Positions 17,358 to 25,667 of a stretch of DNA of 64,000 bases are shown here, piece by piece (the first letter of the stretch is position 1; each line of letters begins with the position of its first letter). A program made the position numbers and the translations under genes. Location of the stretch: positions 17,900 to 81,899 of the forward strand of contig CAMEDD010000007.1 in assembly GCA_945913285.1 (NCBI GenBank). Direction: 5' to 3'. Source of the stretch: Candidatus Sulfopaludibacter sp. SbA3 (GTDB lineage: Bacteria > Pseudomonadota > Alphaproteobacteria > Caulobacterales > Hyphomonadaceae). The notes beneath the pieces were generated by a model. The model saw nothing but the letters and a program-made list of their open reading frames with translations, was not told the DNA's origin and made no database searches.

Positions 17358-18341
17358 ATGGCGCTGAAAACCCGGCTGACGGACCTGTTGAAAGTCGAGC
17401 ACCCCATCATGCTCGCGGGCATGGGCGGGGTTTCCTATGCGGAAGTCTGCGCGGCCATGTGCAATGCTGGCGGCTACGGCGTGCTCGGCATGGCGGGAAC
17501 TTCGCCGCTATTCATCGCCGGGCAGATGAAGCGCGTGCGCGAACTGACGGACAAGCCGTTCGGCGTAGATCTGCTCGCGGCCAGCCCCGAAAGCCTGGAA
17601 GAATCCGTCGACGTTATCATCAAGGGCGGGGCTGATTCGTTCGTTGCCGGACTGGGCGTCCCACTGCCGATCATGGCGCGGCTGAAGGCCGGCGGTGTGA
17701 AGGTCATGGTCGTCGGCGGCGCGGTGAAGCATGCGATCAAGGCCGAGGAAGCCGGCTGCGACGCCGTCATTCTGCAGGGCGGCGAAGGCGGCGGGCATAC
17801 CGGCCTCGTCGGCACGATGCCGCTGGTGGCGCAGGCCGTCGAAGCGGTGACGATCCCGGTCATCGCCGCCGGAGGCATCTATGACGGGCGCGGCCTCGCC
17901 GCTGCCCTCGCGCTTGGCGCTGAAGGCGTCTGGATGGGCACGCGGTTCATTGCCTCTGCCGAGGCGCATGCGGCGAACATGTACAAGCAGGCGGTCGTCG
18001 AAGCCGGTGATACCGACACGACCCGCACGCGCTGCTATTCGGGCAAGCCGATGCGTTGCCGTACCAATGATTACATCAACGACTGGGAAACCCGCCCGCA
18101 GGACATCAAGCCCTTCCCGTTCCAGGCGATCCATTCGACCCAGACCGGCGTCATCGGCGGCATTGGCGGCATCACCGACGAGGCGAAACTCAACCCGGAC
18201 ACGAGCTGCTTTGCCATGGGCCAGTCGGCCGGCGGCGTGCGCGAGGTCAAGCCGGTGGCGGCCATCGTTGCCGACATCATGCGGGATGCCGAGGCAGCCA
18301 TCGCCCGCACGGCTGGGCTTCGGGTCAAGACGAATGCCTGA
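17358..18341 (+). CDS. Nitronate monooxygenase (2-nitropropane dioxygenase family)
   Basis: A 327-residue FMN-dependent TIM-barrel enzyme oxidising alkyl nitronates; many relatives act on unknown enoyl or ketone substrates. It opens with the family pattern HPIMLAGMGGVS, has the GGEGGGHTG loop with the catalytic His (about residue 149), and GGIYDGRGLAAALALGAEGVWMGTRF as the phosphate-binding end. GGAG precedes the ATG. Its stop lies at the edge of a very large palindrome, and a ruined crotonase gene follows, so the two may once have formed an acyl-CoA-related operon. Confidence 0.9.
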   Translation: MALKTRLTDLLKVEHPIMLAGMGGVSYAEVCAAMCNAGGYGVLGMAGTSPLFIAGQMKRVRELTDKPFGVDLLAASPESLEESVDVIIKGGADSFVAGLGVPLPIMARLKAGGVKVMVVGGAVKHAIKAEEAGCDAVILQGGEGGGHTGLVGTMPLVAQAVEAVTIPVIAAGGIYDGRGLAAALALGAEGVWMGTRFIASAEAHAANMYKQAVVEAGDTDTTRTRCYSGKPMRCRTNDYINDWETRPQDIKPFPFQAIHSTQTGVIGGIGGITDEAKLNPDTSCFAMGQSAGGVREVKPVAAIVADIMRDAEAAIARTAGLRVKTNA

Positions 18342-18933
18342 CCCGGTTCGCGTTCACGCGGGCGGTCCGGCGTGACCGAGATCACGCTGGACCGCCCGCG
18401 TGAACGCGGTGGACCTTCCGGCGACCGAGGCGCTGATCGCCGCTGTCGCCAGGGCCTCAAAGGCTTTGCCGATTACCCTGACCGGCGGCGGCGACGTGTT
18501 CTTGGCCAGCGTTGATATCAGGGCTTTCGGCAGCTACGCGCCGGCGGAAAAGGCGGCAATGATCCGCGCGATTACTCGGATGACATCCGTCATCCTCTCG
18601 CACTCCGCGCCGGTGGTCGCCGCCGCGAACGGGCATGCGCTCGGCGGCGGTTTCGTGCTGGTGTTGTGCGACGAAGTCGAGGCGAACCTGATGCGGCGGC
18701 TTGCGTTCACGAGCGCCGTTATTGGCGCGGCCGATCTTTCGGCGCACGATCTCGCCGACCGGCTTGTCGCGCCTTCTGACCTGATTGGGACAGCACGCCG
18801 CGCGGCGCTTGAAACAGCTGCGCAACCGGCCTTCGGCGTGATCAAACCCCGGGGACGATCCGGCCTGATCCAGCGCGTGAAGGCGCTTGCCAGGCCGGGC
18901 GATGACCTGCTCGCGCGCTTCTACGAAACTTAA
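18334..18933 (+). pseudogene. Crotonase (enoyl-CoA hydratase family), degraded
   Basis: Pieces in two frames add up to one crotonase. Frame one from the ATG at 18334 gives PDPVRVHAGGPA then a stop; another frame gives VTEITLDRP; from about 18400 the first frame resumes with VNAVDLPATEALIAAV, FLASVDIRAFG and NGHALGGGFVLVLCDEV. After CDEV about 28 residues that should hold the second catalytic Glu are missing compared with the crotonase at 9063, then FTSAVIGA...DRLVAPSDL continues. So at least two frame changes near 18372 and 18400 plus an internal deletion near 18690. The only remaining open frame (GTG at 18400) would make a 177-residue, probably inactive protein. Confidence 0.75.
18349..18408. 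repeat. 60-base near-perfect palindrome
   Basis: Positions 18349-18368 and 18389-18408 are perfect 20-bp inverted repeats. The 20-base middle pairs further (CGTGA 18371-18375 with TCACG 18382-18386), so a hairpin of about 26-27 pairs with one G-T step and a six-base loop can form. It begins eight bases after the nitronate monooxygenase stop and spans both frameshifts of the crotonase remnant. No T-run follows. Confidence 0.8.
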
Positions 18934-19052
18934 TGCCAGGCCGGGGCGCAAACGCTGCGCCGTTCTGGGCATTTGATCCGCTCATTGAAAAGGCGTATGC
19001 CGCCGCTCGCGCCAAGGGACGAGAGTCTCGCCGCCGCATGCAAAGAGACTGA
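18933..19052 (+). CDS. Possible 39-residue ORF between crotonase remnant and kup
   Basis: The ATG overlaps the crotonase remnant stop (TAATG). It encodes a short peptide with FWAFDPLIEKAYAAARAKG, a plausible amphipathic helix, and ends 12 bases before kup. It could be a real coupled leader, or the last scrap of another decayed gene. I recognise no family. Confidence 0.25.
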   Translation: MPGRGANAAPFWAFDPLIEKAYAAARAKGRESRRRMQRD

Positions 19053-19064
19053 CCGAGGCCCTAG

Positions 19065-21032
19065 ATGACAGGTTCCCCCCAAGCGCCTGACCCCTCTTCT
19101 CAGGGCGCGGGATCACTCCCGGATCCGCATACACCGGATGCCTATGCCCCTGCGGCGCATGGGCATGGCAAAGAGAAATTCTGGGCACTGGCCGTGGGCG
19201 CGGCCGGGGTCGTTTATGGTGATATCGGCACAAGTCCGATCTATGCGTTCCGCGAATCGCTGCACGGCGCGATGAAAGACGGCACGCTCGCGCGGGCCGA
19301 AGTGCTCGGCGTGATCTCGCTCATGCTCTGGGCGCTGATCTTCGTCGTGACGATCAAGTACGCCATCTTCATCATGCGCGCCGACAACAAGGGGGAAGGC
19401 GGCGTGCTTGCCCTCATGGCGCTCGCCCAGCATGCCATCGGGCGCAGGACCCGAACGGTGTTCGTGCTGGGCGTGGCAGGCGCCGCGCTGTTCTACGGCG
19501 ACGCGATACTGACGCCTGCCGTGTCGGTCCTGTCCGCCGTGGAAGGCTTGAAGCTGGCCATTCCCGGGTTCGACAAGGGTTATGTTCAACCCGTTGCGAT
19601 CGGCATCCTGATTGTTCTGTTCGCGGCGCAGGCGCGCGGCACCGGAAAGGTCGGCCTGGTGTTCGGCCCGCTGATGGTGATCTGGTTCCTCGTTCTCGCG
19701 GCGATGGGCCTGATGCATATCAGCGACGATCCCGGCATCCTCGCCGCCTTCAATCCGGCGCATGCCTTCGGTTTCCTCACGTCACACGGCGCTACCTCGT
19801 TCCTGGTACTGGGCTCGGTGTTTCTTTGCGTCACTGGCGCTGAAGCGCTGTACGCTGACATGGGTCATTTCGGCAAAGGCCCGATCCGGGTGACCTGGTT
19901 GTCGTTCGTCCTGCCCTGCCTGGCGCTTAACTATCTTGGTCAGGGCGCCATGGTGCTGGCCCATCCAGAGCGTGCGACCGACCCGTTCTTCCTGATGGCT
20001 CCGGATTGGGGCCTTCTGCCGCTGTCCATCCTGACGATGGCCGCGACCATTGTTGCAAGCCAAGCCGTGATCACGGGCGCCTTTTCCCTTACCCAGCAAG
20101 CGATCCAACTCGGTCTTCTTCCACGCCTTGAAATCCGGTTCACGAATGAAGACCAGCGCGGGCAGGTTTACCTGCCGCAGATCAACTGGCTGCTGCTCGT
20201 CGGTGTACTCGCCCTCGTGTTGGTGTTCGGCACCTCTTCCAGCCTCGCCTCAGCCTATGGCATCGCGGTGACCGGGACGATGCTGGTGGACAGTTTCCTG
20301 ATCTTCGTCGTGATGACGAACCTCTGGAAGTTCAAACCCTGGATGGCGCTCGCGATCGTCACCCCGTTCATCATCGTCGACTCCGCCTTTTTCGGCGCAA
20401 ACCTCCTTAAGGTTATGTCGGGTGGCTGGTTCCCGCTCCTGCTGGGCGCCTTCCTGCTCTTCACGATGCTGACATGGGTGCGCGGCTCCGCGATCCTGAT
20501 GGAAAAGACGCGGCGCAACTCCGTACCGATGGTGGACCTCATCGAGTCGCTGAAAGTCGGGCCGCCGGCGCGCGTGAAGGGAACCGCGGTGTTCCTGACA
20601 AGCGACCTCTCGTCGGCGCCGATGGCCATGATGCACAATCTCAAGCACAACAAGGTGCTGCACGAGCGCAACGTGATCCTTCAGGTCTTCACGGCCGATA
20701 CGCCCCGCGTCGCGGAGGAGAACCGGGCGGTGATCCGTCAACTGAGCGATGACTTCGTCGCCGTCGAACTGTATTTCGGCTTCATGGAAAGTCCCAACGT
20801 GCCGCGCGTGCTCGGCCTTCTGCGCAAGAAGGCCGGTGGGCCGAAGTTCGACATCATGAACACAAGCTTCTTCCTCGGCCGGCGCACCGTGCTGCCGTCG
20901 CAGAAAGGTGGCATGCCGCTCTGGCAGGACAAGCTGTACGTGGCGCTGGCAAGATCTTCGGCCAACGCCACGGACTTCTATCACATCCCGTCCGGCCGGG
21001 CGGTGGAACTCGGCGCGCAGATCGTCGTCTGA
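19065..21032 (+). CDS. kup: Kup-family low-affinity potassium transporter
   Basis: A 655-residue inner-membrane K+:H+ symporter. The first helix carries the signature GDIGTSPIYAFRES, followed by about eleven more helices to about residue 450 and a C-terminal cytoplasmic domain of about 180 residues (VKGTAVFLTSD, NVPRVLGLLRK, SFFLGRRTVLP), as in E. coli Kup. The N-terminus before the first helix is Pro/Ser-rich and about 40 residues long. It lies in a gene-decay region but is intact itself. Confidence 0.95.
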   Translation: MTGSPQAPDPSSQGAGSLPDPHTPDAYAPAAHGHGKEKFWALAVGAAGVVYGDIGTSPIYAFRESLHGAMKDGTLARAEVLGVISLMLWALIFVVTIKYAIFIMRADNKGEGGVLALMALAQHAIGRRTRTVFVLGVAGAALFYGDAILTPAVSVLSAVEGLKLAIPGFDKGYVQPVAIGILIVLFAAQARGTGKVGLVFGPLMVIWFLVLAAMGLMHISDDPGILAAFNPAHAFGFLTSHGATSFLVLGSVFLCVTGAEALYADMGHFGKGPIRVTWLSFVLPCLALNYLGQGAMVLAHPERATDPFFLMAPDWGLLPLSILTMAATIVASQAVITGAFSLTQQAIQLGLLPRLEIRFTNEDQRGQVYLPQINWLLLVGVLALVLVFGTSSSLASAYGIAVTGTMLVDSFLIFVVMTNLWKFKPWMALAIVTPFIIVDSAFFGANLLKVMSGGWFPLLLGAFLLFTMLTWVRGSAILMEKTRRNSVPMVDLIESLKVGPPARVKGTAVFLTSDLSSAPMAMMHNLKHNKVLHERNVILQVFTADTPRVAEENRAVIRQLSDDFVAVELYFGFMESPNVPRVLGLLRKKAGGPKFDIMNTSFFLGRRTVLPSQKGGMPLWQDKLYVALARSSANATDFYHIPSGRAVELGAQIVV

Positions 21033-21105
21033 ACGGCCGCTTCTGAAACGCCCTAGATCCTGCTAGGCTGAAGCATAATAGATGCGCGGCCCGGCAGGAG
21101 CAGAC

Positions 21106-22053
21106 TTGAAATTGGGAACCATCATTCTGGGCGTTACGCTGGCCGTCGTCCTGCTCGGGGGCTGCTGGTTCTACACACCCGACAAATCGCGCGCGGTGCT
21201 CGAGAAAGCCTACCTGCGCGATACGAGCGACATGGTGGAGGTGGCGGGTATGCAGCTCCACGTGCGCGATGACGGGCCGAAGGATGCGCCCGCGATCCTC
21301 ATGCTGCACGGCTTCGGCTCCAGCTTGCACACGTTCGAGCCCTGGGCGCAGGCCCTCAAGGACGAGTACCGCGTCGTGCGGATCGACCTGCCCGGTTCCG
21401 GCCTGTCGCCGCCAGATCCGACGGGCGACTATACCGATGCGCGGACGATCACGCTGATCCTGGTGCTGCTCGATGAACTCGGCATCGCCAAGACGACGCT
21501 GGTCGGCAACTCGATCGGCGGCCGGATCGCCTGGAACATGGCGGCCGACCATCCGGAGCGAATGGACAAGCTCGTGCTCATCTCGCCCGACGGATTTGCG
21601 AGCCCGGGCTTTGCCTATGGCGAGAAGGCCGATGTGCCCGCGATGATGCAGGCCATGCGCTTCACCCTGCCCAAGGGCGCCATCCGGCCGAACCTCGCCG
21701 CCAGCTACGGCGACCCAGGCCGCCTGAACGAGGCGACGGTCAAGCGATATCACGACCTTATGCTCGCCCCCGGCGGCCGCGGCGCACTGCTGGAGCGTCT
21801 GCAACAGACCGTGCTCACGGATCCGGCCACGCGACTGCCGTTGATCAAGGCGCCGGTGCTGCTGCTCTGGGGCAAGAAGGACCGTCTGATCCCGTTCAGC
21901 AATTCGGCTGACTATATTAAACTGCTGCCGGACAGCCGCCTCGTCGCGCTCCCCAAACTTGGCCATGTGCCGATGGAGGAAGCTCCCGGGCAGTCGCTGG
22001 CACCGTTCAAAGCGTTTCTGGCCGGACAGGACGAGACGGCTGGAGAGAAGTAA
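21106..22053 (+). CDS. Membrane-anchored alpha/beta-hydrolase
   Basis: A 315-residue serine hydrolase with an N-terminal hydrophobic anchor ending VVLLGGC, which may be a lipobox. The fold motifs are HGFGSS (oxyanion hole), GNSIGG (nucleophile Ser), GKKDRLIP (Asp) and LGHVPMEEAP (His). The start is set at the TTG at 21106 because AGGAG lies five bases before it; the in-frame ATG at 21082 has no such site. The substrate is unknown; an esterase or C-C bond hydrolase is likely. It follows kup by about 70 bases. Confidence 0.87.
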   Translation: MKLGTIILGVTLAVVLLGGCWFYTPDKSRAVLEKAYLRDTSDMVEVAGMQLHVRDDGPKDAPAILMLHGFGSSLHTFEPWAQALKDEYRVVRIDLPGSGLSPPDPTGDYTDARTITLILVLLDELGIAKTTLVGNSIGGRIAWNMAADHPERMDKLVLISPDGFASPGFAYGEKADVPAMMQAMRFTLPKGAIRPNLAASYGDPGRLNEATVKRYHDLMLAPGGRGALLERLQQTVLTDPATRLPLIKAPVLLLWGKKDRLIPFSNSADYIKLLPDSRLVALPKLGHVPMEEAPGQSLAPFKAFLAGQDETAGEK

Positions 22054-22116
22054 ACTTCCGCAAGATTTGTCAAAGCCAGCTGTGCCAATATCCCGGTGCA
22101 GCAGGGAGAGATCTTG

Positions 22117-22827
22117 ATGGCCGATAGCGATATTCAGGCCCGCCAGTCTTACCTTGACCGGATCGGGCGCGTCCGCGCGGCGGACGACCTCGCGCATTCT
22201 TCGCGTTCGCTTGCCGCCATCGCGGCGCGCGCGGGCTACACCTCTCAATCATCCTTCACGCGCGCCTTAAAGGCGGCGCATGGCATGGCGCCGGCCACGT
22301 TCCGGCAAGCCGGGATGCATGCCTCGCTTCAGCAAGCCATCCGGGAGGACAATGCCATGGCTTTCAACGCCGATATCCGCCGCCTGCAGGCCAGGCCCGC
22401 GGTCGGGTTGTTGCACAAGGGCGCCTTCACCGAGATCGGTGAGACCTTCGAACGCTTGTTCAGCCTGCTCGGTGCTTATGGCCTGATGCAGCATGTACGT
22501 GGCCCGTTCGGCCGCTACCGGGACGGACCGGACGGTGTGCCGTTGGAAGACCTGCGCTTACATGCTTGTGCGTTCACGGACGTTCCGGTCACACCGCCTG
22601 CGCCGCTTGAAGCCTTCATGGCGGGCGGTGGAACGTATGCCCTTCAGACCTATACGGGACCGTACGCGGGCATCAAGCCCGCTTACGATTGGCTATTCGG
22701 CGTCTGGCTGCCCGGGTCCGGCCGGGAGCCGCGCGATGATCATGTGCTCGAGATCAATCTCAACACGCCAATCGACACCGCGCCCGCAGATCTGCTCACT
22801 GAAATCTGCCTGCCGCTAGAGGACTGA
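22117..22827 (+). CDS. AraC-type regulator with GyrI-like effector domain, DNA-binding domain shortened
   Basis: A 236-residue protein: a partial AraC helix-turn-helix domain (about residues 1-70) and a GyrI-like small-molecule binding domain (about 85-236; LARPAVGLLHKGAFTEI-type opening and EINLNTP...ADLLTEICLPL end). Normal relatives have about 50 more residues between the opening YLDRIGRV and RAADDLAHSS; here these touch directly (near 22174), so the first helix-turn-helix is missing while AIAARAGYTSQSSFTRALK, the second, is intact. The deletion keeps the frame. AGGGAGA supports the ATG at 22117. It is 2 bases from the MGMT-like gene. Confidence 0.82.
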   Translation: MADSDIQARQSYLDRIGRVRAADDLAHSSRSLAAIAARAGYTSQSSFTRALKAAHGMAPATFRQAGMHASLQQAIREDNAMAFNADIRRLQARPAVGLLHKGAFTEIGETFERLFSLLGAYGLMQHVRGPFGRYRDGPDGVPLEDLRLHACAFTDVPVTPPAPLEAFMAGGGTYALQTYTGPYAGIKPAYDWLFGVWLPGSGREPRDDHVLEINLNTPIDTAPADLLTEICLPLED

Positions 22828-22829
22828 CA

Positions 22830-23243
22830 ATGCCGCGCCGGAGCTGGACCGAAAAATTCGCCTGCGATAAGCGCCCTGAGGTCAAACCCTGCCCGAAGGA
22901 TTTTGCCGACATCAAGCGCGGGCAGACCATGTTGCTGACCACGCCGCGGGATGTTGCCGGCGCCATCCGCAAGATTCCGCGTGGACGGGAGGTGGATATC
23001 AAAACCTTGCGCGCTGCTCTCGCGCGGACGTTCCAGGCCGAGACGGCATGCCCCGTGGTAACCGGCATCCATTTGAGGACGGTGGCAGAACGGGTCGGCG
23101 AGCAGCTGGAGGCCGGCGCGCGGCCCCAGGATGTCGTCCCGGTCTGGCGGGCGATGCCGGACGGCGCACCGATCTGGAAACGCATCGAGAATGGCCGGGC
23201 AGAACTGAAGGCTCAGCGCCAGGCCGAAGGCTTGCGGGTCTGA
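22830..23243 (+). CDS. MGMT-family (alkyltransferase-like) protein
   Basis: A 137-residue protein resembling the stand-alone MGMT DNA-binding-domain family: GQTMLLTTPRDVAGAIRKIP, then IKTLRAALARTFQAETACPVVTG, and VPVWRAM followed by W. In true O6-methylguanine methyltransferases the active site is PCHR; here the nearest feature is ACPVVTGI, so classic alkyl transfer is not assured. It starts 2 bases after the AraC-GyrI regulator, so they form one transcript. Function is inferred from overall pattern only. Confidence 0.6.
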   Translation: MPRRSWTEKFACDKRPEVKPCPKDFADIKRGQTMLLTTPRDVAGAIRKIPRGREVDIKTLRAALARTFQAETACPVVTGIHLRTVAERVGEQLEAGARPQDVVPVWRAMPDGAPIWKRIENGRAELKAQRQAEGLRV

Positions 23244-23285
23244 CGCGTCAGAGCGCAGATGCAATGCGATTGTAGAGCGCGTCAA

Positions 23286-23376
23286 CGCACCGGCCGGCTC
23301 GGCGTGCCCGGCCTGTTCGACGGCGGGCACTATTTCCTGCTGTCCGAAGTCGAAACTGGCAAGACGCTCATCCCCG
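23286..23376 (+). pseudogene. Fragment of an SRPBCC-family gene
   Basis: In one frame this short stretch reads GRLGVPGLFDGGHYFLLSEV followed by ETGKTLI, which matches the middle of bacterial SRPBCC (START-like) domain proteins, usually followed by a W/H-rich C-terminal part. Nothing before or after it continues the domain; the frame then runs into the 3' end of corA on the other strand. It looks like the relic of a gene lost by deletion. Confidence 0.5.
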
Positions 23377-23404
23377 GTGCCCGCCCCACCTTGAGCAATT
23401 CGAT

Positions 23405-24397
23405 TTACAGCCAGCGCTGCCACTTGAAGAATTGGTAAGGTACCACGGCGGACACGACCATCAGGAACAGCGCCATCGGATACCCGTAAGGCCAGATGAG
23501 TTCGGGCATGAAGTCGAAGTTCATTCCGTAGATCGAAGCAATCAACGTCGGCGGCAGGAACACAACGGCCGCAACCGAGAAGATCTTGATGATGGTCGTC
23601 TGCTGGATGTTGATCATGCCGAGTGTGGCATCCAGCAGAAACGTGATCTTCTGGTTGAGAAAGTTTGAATGGTCGACAAGCGATTGGACATCGCGGGCCA
23701 GCGCGCCGAAGCGGCTGCCAGACTCGCTCTCGACTGGCTTGCCCTGAGTGATGCCCGCAGCATAAGCCAAGAGACGCTGCAGCGAGACAAGGCATTCATA
23801 GACTTTGGAAAGCAAGTCACCCTTGCGGCCAATCTGTTCCAGCACGGACTGAAAATCACGCGGTTCGGGCTTGGCTTTCGCCGGAGGCGCGGACGTGGAT
23901 GAAACCGGCTCAATCGCGAAAATCTTGCGCGATACTGCATCGAGGTCATGTCCTGCACGCTCCAATACATCCGCAGCGCGCTCGATCAGGCCTTCGAGCA
24001 AACCGATCATCAGGCTGTCGGCCGTGTATGTCCCCGCCTTGTGGCAGCGTGTAACGAAGGCATCAATCGCGCGCGGCTCTTCATAGCGTACCGTGATCAA
24101 CCGCTCACCGATCCGCACGAACGTGACCGGCGACATGACGACATTGTCCCCGTCCGTATGCGATAGCATCATCGCCGTCATGAACTGCCCGCCATTCTCG
24201 GCGTAGAGGCGGCTCGACAGCTCAATCTCGCTCATTTCCTGCAAGGTGGGCACGTCGATGTCGAATGCGCTCTCGATCGCCCGTTCTTCGTCCTGCGTCG
24301 GGCGCAGGAGATCGACCCATACGGCGGTATCCAGCGCCGAAAGATCTCCTCCGGCCAGCACGAACCGGTCTGTCAGGTTGGCATATGTGCGGATCAA
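23405..24397 (-). CDS. corA: CorA-family magnesium/divalent cation transporter
   Basis: A 330-residue membrane channel for Mg2+ or a related ion. A large cytoplasmic funnel domain is followed by two C-terminal helices with the invariant GMN motif (IYGMNFDFMPEL, about residue 290) between them. The start is a TTG at 24397 supported by GGAGG five bases before it, a strong site that decides the start. The C-terminus KWQRWL is typical. It stands alone on this strand, converging on the MGMT-like gene. Confidence 0.92.
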   Translation of the reverse strand: MIRTYANLTDRFVLAGGDLSALDTAVWVDLLRPTQDEERAIESAFDIDVPTLQEMSEIELSSRLYAENGGQFMTAMMLSHTDGDNVVMSPVTFVRIGERLITVRYEEPRAIDAFVTRCHKAGTYTADSLMIGLLEGLIERAADVLERAGHDLDAVSRKIFAIEPVSSTSAPPAKAKPEPRDFQSVLEQIGRKGDLLSKVYECLVSLQRLLAYAAGITQGKPVESESGSRFGALARDVQSLVDHSNFLNQKITFLLDATLGMINIQQTTIIKIFSVAAVVFLPPTLIASIYGMNFDFMPELIWPYGYPMALFLMVVSAVVPYQFFKWQRWL

Positions 24398-24467
24398 GGC
24401 AGCCTCCGGAATTAGCGGTCAGGCACCCGTCTGCGACAGGTCGCAGCCCTTGGCAACGCTGCTGCGC

Positions 24468-25646
24468 CTATCCGGCAGGTGTTAACCGCAAGAGGCGCGC
24501 GTCTTCCTTGTCTTCCAGCACGTAGACGGCGCCGTCCGGGCCTTCCTCGACTTCGCGCACGCGCTTGCCCCACTCGTAACGAGCAGCCTCGGCCGCCTTA
24601 CCGTCGGCAGCGATGGCGACCCGTACCAGGGCTTCGGATGAAAGGCCGCCGATCAGCGCATTGCCTGCCCAGGTCGGGAACAAAGCGCCTTCGTAGATGT
24701 CGAGGCCAGCCGGGCTGATCGCAGGCACCCAGAAGGCGGCGGGCGGCGCAAACTCGGGACGGGTTGGATGGTCCGGAATGTCCCGGCCGTCATAATGGTC
24801 GCCGTTGGAGACTTCCGGATAGCCATAATTCTGCCCACGGACGATCAGGTTCAGCTCGTCGCCGTGGCGCGGACCCATCTCGTGCAGCCAGAGCTTGCCG
24901 TCGGCGGCGAACGCCAGGCCCAGCGGATTGCGGTGGCCAAGCGTCCAGACTTCAGCCGCCGGGCCCCCTTGGGCGGCGAACGGATTGTCGGCCGGAACGC
25001 TGCCATCGAGGTTCAAGCGAACGACCTTGCCGAGCGTCGAGCCCATGTCCTGCGCCGGGGTGAACTTCTGGCGCTCGCCCGAACTGATAAACAGGAACCG
25101 GTCCGGCGAGACGGCAAGCCGGTGGCCGTAATGCCCATTGCCGATCACCGCATCGAACTGGCGCCACAGGACGCTGCGATCGCTGAGCGTGCCGCCGGTT
25201 TCGGTCAGCGTGAGTTTTGCGATCTCCACGGCCGCGCCGGAGAGCTCGTCATTGTCGGCGTCGCGCTCGGCGTAGGAGAGATAGATCTGACCCGTCGCCG
25301 CAAAATCCGGGTGCAGGATGATATCGCCGAGCCCGCCCTGACCGCGCTCTTCCACATCCGGTCCGCCGGTCAGCTTGCCGGCTTTCTTGCCATTCACACC
25401 GAGCAGCCAGATGACGCCGCCCTTTTCGGTGACGAGGGCCCGCCCGTCCGGCAGGAATGTCATCGCCCACGGCTTGTCGAACGTCTCGAGCGGGGCCGCA
25501 CGAACGGACGAGCCGTCTGTCCCGGAAATCAGGAAACCCGGATCAGACGTCATCTCGGTGGCGGCCGTCTCCGGCGCTGCGCTCGCGCAGGCTGCAAGAG
25601 TAAAAGTGGACACCGCGGCCAACGCGATCGATTTTAGATACGACAT
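24468..25646 (-). CDS. PQQ-dependent sugar dehydrogenase, lipoprotein
   Basis: A 392-residue beta-propeller dehydrogenase of the soluble glucose/aldose-sugar dehydrogenase family. A lipobox (FTLAAC, about residue 19) anchors it in the envelope. GNGHYGHRLAVSPD carries the catalytic His, GHRNPLGLAF and MGPRHGDELNLI form the PQQ/Ca site, and NYGYPEVSNGDHYDG follows. PQQ would have to be imported or made elsewhere; no pqq gene is in the window. The D-2-hydroxyacid dehydrogenase gene lies just upstream on the same strand, 21 bases away. Confidence 0.9.
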   Translation of the reverse strand: MSYLKSIALAAVSTFTLAACASAAPETAATEMTSDPGFLISGTDGSSVRAAPLETFDKPWAMTFLPDGRALVTEKGGVIWLLGVNGKKAGKLTGGPDVEERGQGGLGDIILHPDFAATGQIYLSYAERDADNDELSGAAVEIAKLTLTETGGTLSDRSVLWRQFDAVIGNGHYGHRLAVSPDRFLFISSGERQKFTPAQDMGSTLGKVVRLNLDGSVPADNPFAAQGGPAAEVWTLGHRNPLGLAFAADGKLWLHEMGPRHGDELNLIVRGQNYGYPEVSNGDHYDGRDIPDHPTRPEFAPPAAFWVPAISPAGLDIYEGALFPTWAGNALIGGLSSEALVRVAIAADGKAAEAARYEWGKRVREVEEGPDGAVYVLEDKEDARLLRLTPAG

Positions 25647-25667
25647 GCGAAATTCTCTGTTGGCGGG

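Noticed and set aside
18400..18933. Intact short enoyl-CoA hydratase from the GTG at 18400
   Set aside because: The missing N-terminus is present in shifted frames just upstream and an internal active-site segment is absent, so it is a remnant.
20854..22248. 464-residue minus-strand open frame over the alpha/beta-hydrolase
   Set aside because: The plus strand has the catalytic triad and a ribosome site; the minus translation has no recognisable fold.
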